Shown one piece after another: positions 1 through 9,003 of a stretch of 24,659 bases of DNA (position 1 is its first letter; the number at the start of each line of letters is the position of its first letter). The stretch comes from Ramicandelaber brevisporus (taxonomy: Eukaryota; Kickxellomycota; Ramicandelaberales; Ramicandelaberaceae). The position numbers and the translations under genes are program-made. The notes under the pieces are model-generated. The model did no database searches. It saw nothing but the letters and a program-made list of their open reading frames with translations, and was not told where the DNA came from. Location: assembly GCA_025201865.1 (NCBI GenBank), contig MU602913.1, forward strand, positions 8,049 to 32,707, given 5' to 3'.

Positions 1-578
1 TGTCGTCAACTTCGCACAGCCAACTACAAGCTCAAAAAGCCGAGTTAGTTCTCATACTCTCGATGCTCTTTGCCGCCACAATATGCTGTCCATTCAGTCG
101 AATTGGTTTGTATGAGTGGATTGAAGAATTAGAAAAAGATTCGAATTTAATTTGCATTTTTCTCATTCAATGGATTATTTCCGGATCCAAGCGGATTTGC
201 TCAAATAGACTTGAGCTAATTCACATGACTGTCTCTTTGCTGTCAATGCGGCACCATCGGTACAGACATCGGTACAGGCACCGGTAGTAGAAGGCTGGAA
301 GTCTCAGGCATACTCGCCAACAAAATGAGCAGTCATGCCAATGTTGCACCACCGAGACAAGCCACTCCACCCGCGTGGGAGGGGGCACAGACTAACTTTG
401 CCAACAAGAAAAGGGGAGCGGTACAAATATCCAGGTGAATGTCTCTCTCTGACTCTCTGACTATCTGATCCTCTATTCTTTGTTTTCTTTTCGTGTCAAC
501 TTCTCTCTTTTCTACATTGTATCTATCTTTCATTTTCTTTTTGTTATTGTACACAACAAATACTTGCTTATCCCGACA
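1..578. other. Left-edge region without an assignable gene; pyrimidine-rich leader of the next gene
   Basis: No recognisable protein was found. One plus frame stays open from the left edge to a TAG at 46-48 and reads like the basic tail of a protein. Another is open from base 3 to 287, with its first ATG at 63, but has no recognisable motif. Either could be the 3' end of a gene lying outside the window, and I cannot choose between them. A short imperfect repeat built on CGGTACAG(A/G)CA lies at about 258-285. From about 432 to 560 the plus strand is strongly pyrimidine-rich (CTCTCT and TTTTCTTTT runs), which fits the promoter or 5' leader of the gene starting at 579. Confidence 0.4.
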
Positions 579-926
579 ATGTCAAAGATTACAGCGTTTG
601 GTGAGGTTCGCAATGGGGGAGCGACTGGCAGCAGTGCAGTCTTTTACGCCGAAGGCGATATAGTCCGCTGTTTCATCAACCTTTATGGTGACGACATTCC
701 TGCGTTTACGGTTCAACCTGCCATCGCTTGGTACGAACAGTCTCGCTGTATGCAGTTTGCCGGATTTCAAATCAAGGAAGGATCCACGATCGGGCCGGAG
801 GACATCAACCTGGAATTGGAGGATGACAACAAGAATGCCAAGGTGAAGATAACAGGTAAGTTGAGCGAGAGGATTGCCAAGGAGATTAAAGTGACCGGAT
901 TTATGAGATGCGTTACTGGCGAATAA
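579..926 (+). CDS. Small orphan protein of 115 residues
   Basis: I do not recognise this protein. The frame from ATG 579 to TAA 924-926 gives 115 residues with no signal peptide, membrane segment or low-complexity run. It alternates short hydrophobic and polar stretches that look like beta strands (for example AVFYAEGDIVRCFINLY and MQFAGFQIKEGSTI) with acidic turns, which suggests a small soluble beta-rich fold. The frame is open upstream to about 480, but only with non-ATG codons over a T-rich leader, so 579 is the first usable ATG. An AATAAA overlaps the stop, and two more lie at 1094-1103. A perfect GTAAGT donor at 856-861 leaves open a spliced form with a different C-terminus (see findings). 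It converges with Raptor, with 201 bp between the stops. Confidence 0.6.
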   Translation: MSKITAFGEVRNGGATGSSAVFYAEGDIVRCFINLYGDDIPAFTVQPAIAWYEQSRCMQFAGFQIKEGSTIGPEDINLELEDDNKNAKVKITGKLSERIAKEIKVTGFMRCVTGE

Positions 927-1093
927 ATGCCATTAAGAGCTCGTTGGAGCAGATTTAAACGAAATGTTGGCAGGGAACGACTACATCGAATAAACCCAAC
1001 TTAACACAGAGTATAAACCAAGCTATAAAAGAAGATGCTATTTTGAAGAGTGCAAAAAGTTTATCGAAGTGATAGGAAGTAAGTTTATTATTA

Positions 1094-1103
1094 AATAAAT
1101 AAA
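1094..1103 (+). terminator. Probable polyadenylation signals of the 579-926 gene
   Basis: Two overlapping AATAAA hexamers lie about 170 bases after the stop at 926 and just before the end of the convergent Raptor gene. A TTTATT at 1083-1088 supplies the reverse-strand AATAAA for Raptor, about 40 bases past its stop, so the two convergent genes appear to share a very short termination zone. Confidence 0.45.
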
Positions 1104-1127
1104 AACAAAGTTGAATGAGTGGATGAA

Positions 1128-4100
1128 CTAACCATAGAAACTCGATCTCTTGACTGGCGGTGTCGACGGTGCATTTTGTCCTGCCGCATAAAACGAGCTC
1201 GGTCTTCCCGATACCATGCCATTAACACCGATGACCTCATGCTTGTCAGACTGCCACGATGCTGGTCCAGCCTGCTCCTTGAACAGCGGGTGACCAAGCG
1301 GGACATACTCATAGTTGCGATCAAATGGACGCAGGATTGTCAATTCTTGGCCGCGGGCCACAGCCAGCATTGCGCGATAATTGTGGAAAGCGAGATCGGT
1401 GACGCCGTTGAGAGTTGATGCAATGTTGCTGCCGTAAATGTCGACCGAGCTTGTAGCACCTGGGGCAGGCGATGTTGATGTCGAATACGAGGAGTTGACG
1501 AGAATGGAGCTTGGACGGCGACGATGCTGGCCAGGCTGACTTGGGAGAGTCGATGCTGAGTAATTTGAGCCAGATTCTCCAAACAAGGCGGCAGTCATTG
1601 GGCTTGAGCTCAGCAGGTGAAGTGGAGAGGTGGACGTGTGGAACGTTGGATGTGCTGATGACTGACGGTGCAGAGTTGGTCGCTGCTGTTTGTTGCTCTC
1701 AACATGAGTCTGCGATGGATACACAGCCTTTGATGAGTGGAGTCCAATATCTGGGATAGCCGCAGCCGCAGCAGCAGAGCCTGGTTCAATCAATGGTGAT
1801 CTCGGACGAGCCGCCTCTTCGCCGCTTAGCCTTGAGAACATGGAGCCGAGGAACGAGCTGCTTGATGTTCGAGGTGGAGGCGGAGTTCGTGGATGCTGTT
1901 GCTGTATGGCAGTGCGATGAGTATAGGCAGGAGCTGCAGTGCTGGAGCGGTATGGATCATAACTCGAGTGTTGCTGTGGCTGCTGGTAAATGCTAGCTGG
2001 AGACATTCTACCAGGCTGCTGAGCATGGAGCGACAAGCGATGAGATGCATTGCTGCCGCTGCTAAACAGGGCAGGCGCTGGATATGCAGTGGGAGTATTA
2101 TACACGTTTGCACTATAGTTGTACAATGGCGTGTTCTGACTCAGGCATCTGCCCTTCATATCGTGCATAGAGACAAAGCCAGAGGGAGACCCAACAGCTA
2201 TGACGCCAATGCGTGGATGCATTGCAAACTTGAGAACAACTTCACCGGGCGAGCTGTACATTGCCGTGGTGGATGCGGATGAACTTGATGTGGAGCTTGG
2301 CAGGGCGGTGATTGAGAAAATGGGTTCAGACGCGCGTCGAATATCCCAAATCGCCACTTGGCCGGATGTCGCAGCAGAGATGAACTGAACAGGTGTGGTT
2401 TGATCCAGCTGAGCCCACAGCACCATGCTGTCGTGGTAGCGCGACCAGCTGCGCACAACCGATCCAGTCGCAGAATTAGAGCCAACACGCAAATCGTGAA
2501 TAATCACAGAGCCATCGCGGTGGCCAGTAACCACGCCTGCATTTGGCGGCATAATGGACGGCGCAAATGAATGTCCTGGATACTGCTGCTGTGCTGGAAG
2601 ATCAAACAATGAAACGCTCGTGAGTTCAGTACTAGACTCTGTGCTCAACTCTCTAACCACACGCTCTGCACTCAATGACCAGACTTTGATTTTACGTAAA
2701 TTTCCACCAGTTACCAAAGTGCCGCCATCAAGCTCACTGAATGCACTAACAATTCCGCAGTAATTTTGGCCAGTCATGTTTATACAATCATCAACCGTTC
2801 TCCATGATGTAACCAGCTCGGGCTCATATCCCCTAATTTGGTGCTGGGATCCTCTGCTGGTCCTGTCACGCAGTCCGCTTCGTGCAATTCGGTAATCTGG
2901 CAAATGAGGAGATACTCTGACCGGGATAGTTGGCTCATCGCGCATCAAATCGTCAAAAATGTCATTCAAGCGGTAGTCGCAGGCATCTGGAGTAAAGTCT
3001 TCATCGACGCTGTGACCATGGCCGCGGAACATAAACGTTGGAGGCATCACATTGCGGAACACATGTGCTACTCCCGAATCACTCAATGTCAACAGCATGG
3101 GGCGATAGTGGCTGTTCAGAAGATGCATCCGACTGACATAATGATGAGCGCGCTGCTGAATCTGAGGCAGACGAGCCAGTGCAACCAGCTGCGAAGTGTC
3201 CATTGTTACGGAGTTGATCGATGACGCCGGAGTGGGCAAGCTAGTGGGTGCTACACGCTGCTTCTGGTTCTGATGGACAGTCTGCTCGGCAGCGGCAGTG
3301 CGTTTCGACTGGAAGGAATTGAGCTCCGACTTGATGGCCGACGTGATGTCTGCATGCAAACTCGGGTTAATCATCCATGGCTGTGTGACCGAATCGGCTG
3401 TAAACTCTGCAATTCGAACACCTGTTCTGTAATCAACAAATCCAATGCGGCCATCCAAGCCGGTGGTCATCAACAACGGATCAGTGTCGAAATACTGCAT
3501 TGCCAAAATTGAACGATTACTGCAGTTTGAGGCGACTGCTCCTGGCAGCAACGAATCATCGTCCAAAGCGGATTGATACTGTCTCTCAGAGTCCAATGCT
3601 GTGCGACGAGTTGTTTGATCTACTGCTGGCAAATTGCCACTAGATGGATACATTATATTCCAGATATCGACCCAATTGCGATAAATGGCCTTTGAGTTCT
3701 CAATTGCTGTACTCTTAGCTAGTTGTGCATATCTGAGAGCACGAGACTTGGCCAATCTCTCCATCTGAGTGCATGCTTCTACATCATCAATGTCCACACC
3801 CTCTTCAGACTGCTGGGTCCTGATTGCACCACTTCCATCCCAGCTCAAATGCAACTTTAGAACAGCATCCTCAAACTCGAAGCTATCGCAGCGAGATGTC
3901 ACATCGCCCAGTGGTGGCAAATGACGAATAGTGAATAGCCGTGAGAGTGACTCGAATAACCCAGATCTGACATTGATAATTTCTGGGATATTTGACACTG
4001 GTACATCTGAGGACGACTGCTCACCAGTTGAGCCAACGCTGTTCAACAGCGAAGCAGAATGGATATCACCACGCACTGAAATGGCTTCTGCCACCAGCTG

Positions 4101-4677
4101 CTGAGTCTTATCAGGACCAAGCTCACTAACTTGCCTGCCAATCTCTTCTCGAGTTCCCAAGTGTGATAGCGAGCGCATGACAGCCTCCATAGTAATTGCA
4201 TCAACAACCTGATAAGCGACTGAGCTGATGGCTGACTGTGGATCGGCTGTGAGTGCAAGCAAACCACGGAGGACTGAGCGGTAAATCTGGCCATAATTCA
4301 TTGTGCCATTGATACCACGAAGAGCACCGCCGATAGCTGAACGCTCAATACTGGGCTCAATTGGCGCAGAGCTGCTGTGGGATTCGTAGTTGACAGTTGG
4401 AGGCACAATGGTGGTGGTGGTGGCAGTGGTGGGTCGTGGTGAAGGATTACTTGGCTGCTGTGTGACTGGAGAGAGTGCGGAAGTGGCGCCAAGATTACTT
4501 GAACTGCGATTGACCGCCTTAAATGCACTGCTTTGGCCAGAACGAGATTGATGAACACGAGGAAGACTACTTCCGGGAGATGGCGAACGCTGGTCTTGCT
4601 TCAATCGAGACACAGCATCCCCTTCATTCGAAATCGATAGGTTATTGCGAGAGCCGAGCGCTGATGCACCACTAGCT

Positions 4678-4709
<32 letters not shown>

Positions 4710-5363
4710 TTGTTGAGTAAGCTCATTCAACGCAGCATGACGTGGACTGCGAATCAATGTTGGCTGCAAGATTCCACTCAGCTCTGAAGCAGCAGCAGCC
4801 GCAGCGCTTGATGAGCTCAATGTGCGTTCAATTGGCTGCTGAATCATCATTGAAATTGCATCTTGAATGTCAGAGCTTGTCATAAACTGTGCATTTGCAT
4901 CATTTGCATATTCATTAGCAGCCACATCCAACATCTCATCAAATGCATACACAATAAATCTCGTGTATGCCACCAAACACTCTTTACGCACAATCGGACT
5001 GGCATCATTCACCATGCCAAATATCACAACTATCATGTGATTAGTTGCAACATTAAAGTCAGGAATCGAATCTGCAACTCGTGCTGCTTCATACAAGAAG
5101 TTACCAAAGAGACAGATTACGGCTGCACGCACTTCGGGATCACGCTCTGATTGGACAAGAGTGGCCAGCTGGGACAACAAACCAACGTTGACTGCATGCT
5201 CTCGCAATAATGGCATTGTGCGAAGCATCTCAGATAGGGCAACTATACCCCAGCAACGAAGGAACTTGTGATCGTTGGTCACAATAATGCGAAGCAAAGT
5301 GTCAATCAGAACAGAGCCGTTTGTTGAAGCCATTCCGCCAGCAGATAGATGGATGTTTGGGGT

Positions 5364-5396
<33 letters not shown>

Positions 5397-8300
5397 AGAA
5401 CTGCTTTGGTCAGTTGGTTGATAGAGCTGATGACAGTATAATACAAATAATTTAGACTTTCTTGCCAAAATTCCAATCAAATAGCATGCAACTGTCATGT
5501 AATCATACAGATATGGAAGAGCGTTTGGCAAACAACAGGCAGTCTCGGGCTGCAGCATTGCCACTACAATTCCAATTCTCTCAACATCCAATCCACTGCC
5601 TGTAGCACCAGTGGGTGGCTTCAGTGCCTCCAGCTCTCTAACACCAGCCTCTTCATTAACAGCAGAGATTCTGGCAATTACATACAGGAAATGGGGCCAC
5701 AGTGCTTGCACGTTTTTAGAGAAGTTGTTTATACACATTGATAGATCAGCATCAATCATCTGGCGTAAAGTCCATATGCCCAAATCAACAAACGAGGCCA
5801 GCATCAACATTCCCAACTTACGATACGGAGTGGAGAAACACAGCTGAATCAGAATCGGCGCACACTTCTTGTTCAAGTCTGACGTTTCTAGTGTGATTGA
5901 GCTGGTGCGATCATCGGCCACTCCAAACAATGAGCGAGACTGTGAGCCAACAGTGGCAGATGCATCCATTGTTCTGTGAGAATCTATCCAGTGAGAAACA
6001 TCCGAGATAAGAGTGGGGAACGTATGCTTCTCAAATGACTTGACAGGCAGCGCTTGCTTCTCCAACGGAGTGAGTCGAGGCACGCTTGGATACTCCAACT
6101 GGCTGAGCTGAGTTAACACAGAGAACAGCGCCAAGTCAAAAGTGCGCCATGCATCATGCTTGGCTGCATTTGGAATGTGTGGATACGACTGTGGATGCAT
6201 TCCAAATGGCTCCAGCACGTGCTGAGCTACCAGGTAATTTCTAGCAAATCCAGCCAGTGTTCTATCTGATCTAAACAATCTGCTAAACTGTCGTTCATTC
6301 ATAATCTCCATTGCAATAGTGTCCACAATCGATAGCAGGGCCCATGTGATTTCACCCAGTGGCGATCCTCTATCCTGAGCAGTTCCTGGAATAAAGAATG
6401 GATTGGTTTGCGTCTTTTGGATATCAACTGGATCTGAACTTCCACGAGCTCTCTCGATATCTTCCATTGAGACATATCCAATCCATTTTGCCAAATAATC
6501 TGCATACTTTTCATGGATTTGTTTAGAATTAAAGTACAGCCATTTGAATATCATTACGTCCACTGGCTTTAACATGCACATTGTAAACAAATCGCGAGGT
6601 AACTCTGGAGCTAATATTGCAGACTCATTCACATCACAGGATGTAAACATTATTGTATGTTGACGATGCTGACAGTTTGGATCGGTATAAAGCTTCTTGA
6701 ATTCATCAATCACACGGCCCGAGGCTGGTGCATTAAACATATAAATGCAATGAGCACCTGCAGACTCCGTCATCTGTGGTAGAGTGTATGGCTCGTAGTT
6801 GGTCTTTTGTGCATTAATTCCCCATAAACAGCACACGAGATTAGGACTGTCGCTGGTAGTGATTAATGGCATGCCAGTTCCATCGTAATGCACTACGAAA
6901 TACACTGGAGCCCCAAGAGATGCAGGCGGCGATTGTTGCTGCTGCTGGATCAAAAACTCATTTGTGACTAGTCCGCTGAGTGCCTGCAGGTGATCCTGAT
7001 GCTGTCTCTGCCAAGCTGACACATTGTTGGCTGTATTGGCCTGATACTTTGATATTGCTTTATTTCTGAATTGAACCAAGAGAGACTCGAAGTCAGCAGG
7101 CGAACAGTCAACCACAACTTTGATTCGAGGCTGGGTACGTGCACCAAGCATCATTCTAAATGCGCTGTCGAACTCAGTTTTCAAGAAATGATGATGCAAC
7201 TCAAACTCTTTTGAGCCACTTGAGCCGGTGCTCTTCGGCCACAAATCAAAATTCTGCCAGAACCATCTGCCAATCAAATGATTACTCGGTCTGTATAAAT
7301 CTGGTCCAGGAATCTCAAAGAACACATTGTACACCGACAGCATCATGGTCGTCGCATTGCCTCTGTATGTGGGGTTGATCATGTCATGGTGTCTGTGAGC
7401 ATTGGCTAGTTGTGATTCAGTGTCGAGTGGCATGCAATGGCGCATATCTGTAAACAGCGGATCGCTCTCTGGCATTGTAACATTGGTTGTTGCAGTCAGC
7501 GCCGGAGAATGTGCCATGTCAGGACGCCGCAGAGAGAATGGGTACTGAGCGATGCTGGATGATCGAGGTGTTTCCGGACGAGGTGCTGGGCTTGATGTCA
7601 ACCGAGAGCGGCCCGACACAGAGACATCCTTTAGCTGCTGATAAATCTCGTTTGCGGTTTCATCCATATTCGGCATGTCAAACAGCTGTGAATCCACCCA
7701 GCTGTTTGAGTGCGCTGCAGCATCCAAATTGCCTGCATTCAATGTGGGCCAAGGCACTGATTGAGCCGCATCTGAGGTTGAGAGAGAGTCGGTAGACTGC
7801 TGTGGACCTTCAATGACTGCCGAGGAGATGGTTGGAGTTACAGCCAGGTTCACAGTCGTTGATGACTGTCTCAAGTGAATTGCGGTTGGAATCCTGGCCC
7901 CAACTGTATTGTTTGACCCAGTGGCCGTCTCAGTGTGAACAGTTGCCGGTGCAGCAGTCGATGCCGCCGAAGCTACTGACAAGCGCCGTGGAGGTCCCAT
8001 TGTAGCCAGGCCGGCACTGGATCCATTGCGCGAACCCAGCGTGCTGCCAGCGCCGATGTCAATATCGACAGCCTGCGGCAATGAAGGTGCCGGGTTCATC
8101 GAGGCCAGGGCTGTTGCTGACCTCACCATTGGCATCTTCTTCATTCCAGAGCCGGTTGAAGCGGATGGCACGGCGGCCGCTGCATTGGATCTACGAGGCA
8201 TGAAGCGCGTAGATGGCAGTCTCTGATTAGCATGATGATCGTCGTCAGAGTCTGGACCGGTCGGAAGCATCTTTGCAGCCCGAGCCAACCCGGCTTTGCC

Positions 8301-8648
8301 TGCTGCTCGCATTGACAGCATCTGGTCCATCGTTGCCTTTCCCTGCTGGATGGCAGCTCGGCTAGCATTGCTACGCGTTATCGAGGCTTTGTTGGTGCTG
8401 GTGCTGCTGTTTGATGAGCTTGCAGCTGACGGTGCATTCGAAGGTTGTACTGAGGATGCTGCTGTGTCAGCTGCCGCTGCTGTGGTGCTGTTGGTGTTGG
8501 TGTTGGTGTTTGTGGGTGGTTGTGACGATGAGCTGCTGTTTGCACTAGCTGATGCTGCCAAAGCCATCTCTGACTTTGCTGTCTTCTTGGTAGCAGCGGC
8601 AGCGGCAACGACAGTGGCAGCAGTAGCAACTGGACCGTTGGTATCCAT
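1128..8648 (-). CDS. RPTOR/KOG1: Raptor/Kog1, scaffold subunit of TOR complex 1 (large, divergent)
   Basis: Raptor recruits substrates to TOR kinase in TORC1. The order matches the family. Residues 1 to ~420 are Ala/Ser/Thr-rich and probably disordered. A raptor N-terminal caspase-like domain spans ~500-740 (TQPRIKVVVDCSPADFESLL, HYDGTGMP at 587-594). Family signatures PELPRDLFTMC and SPLGEITWALLSIVDTIA lead into HEAT-type helical repeats to ~1260. A long linker follows, then a C-terminal WD40 propeller from ~1715 to 2440 (SGQVAIWDIRRASEPIF). The start is ATG 8648-8646; the nine codons upstream begin at TTG. At 2506 residues it far exceeds human (~1335) or yeast (~1557) Raptor, mostly through low-complexity inserts, including Gln tracts of 11 (5364-5396) and 13 (4677-4715). 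The frame has no intron. Both caspase-like dyad positions are changed (T591, A640). Family identity rests on the extended motif matches. Confidence 0.93.
4677..4715 (-). repeat. CAG/CAA tract encoding 13 Gln in Raptor
   Basis: On the coding strand there are nine consecutive CAG codons flanked by CAA codons, in the linker after the HEAT repeats (residues ~1312-1324). The pure CAG core is the kind of tract that varies in length between strains. Confidence 0.9.
5364..5396 (-). repeat. Alternating CAG/CAA tract encoding 11 Gln in Raptor
   Basis: CAG and CAA alternate almost perfectly over 33 bases (residues ~1085-1095), inserted between HEAT-type helices. The mixed codons should make this tract less prone to slippage than the pure CAG run at 4680-4706. 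Confidence 0.9.
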
Positions 8649-8770
8649 AGCGCTAGTGGGAAGGGAGGCAGCCAACTTTCAATAGTTTGAAAAACGGGGG
8701 TGAGGGAGGAGTGAGCGAGTGGGTGTATTTGGATGGGTGAAACAAATTCTCAGAGTGTGTGTGCTTCGAA

Positions 8771-8799
8771 ACACACACACACACGCAGACACACACACC
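8771..8799. repeat. Interrupted CA dinucleotide microsatellite
   Basis: An (AC)7 run, a short GCAG interruption and a second (AC)5 run lie in the Raptor/CCT1 intergenic region. Confidence 0.9.
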
Positions 8800-8908
8800 A
8801 ACGCCGACACGCGTCGTCTCTGCCAACGACAGCAACTACCAACTCGCAGGCCAAACTTGATCTGACTGATTGAATCGAGCGTTTAAAAATACAGCAACTC
8901 GATCACAC

Positions 8909-9003
8909 GCAGCGACAACGACACAGACAACGACAAAGACAACGACAGTAGCAACAGGAGCAGCAGAGCAGCAGGAACAGTAGCAGTAACAGCAAGAACA
9001 GCA
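8909..9003 (+). repeat. CAN-rich, T-poor 5' leader of CCT1
   Basis: These 95 bases directly before the CCT1 ATG contain only three T residues and consist of GACAAC, CAGCAG and GCAACAG-like units. Such a leader would form little secondary structure and has no upstream ATG. Similar leaders precede NUP98 and RABGGTB in this window. Confidence 0.7.

Larger units (their letters stand above)
8649..9003. promoter_or_regulatory. Divergent promoter between Raptor and CCT1
   Basis: These 355 bases separate the ATGs of two head-to-head genes and hold no coding sequence I can support. The Raptor side is T/G-rich. The middle holds a CA dinucleotide repeat (8771-8799). An AT-rich TTTAAAAATA at about 8882-8891 is a possible core element for CCT1. 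From 8909 to the CCT1 ATG the plus strand is a nearly T-free CAA/CAG/GAC leader. Assignment as a bidirectional promoter is inferred from geometry; no factor site is clearly recognisable. Confidence 0.6.

Noticed and set aside
480-578. A hydrophobic 33-residue leader before the 579 gene that resembles a signal anchor
   Set aside because: It has no ATG (its first codon is TTG) and the hydrophobicity simply reflects a T-rich untranslated leader.
8296-8685. Plus-strand Ala/Val-rich frame over the Raptor 5' end that looks like membrane segments
   Set aside because: It is the antisense reading of the Ala/Ser/Thr-rich Raptor N-terminus; the hydrophobic run follows from GCN codons read in reverse.
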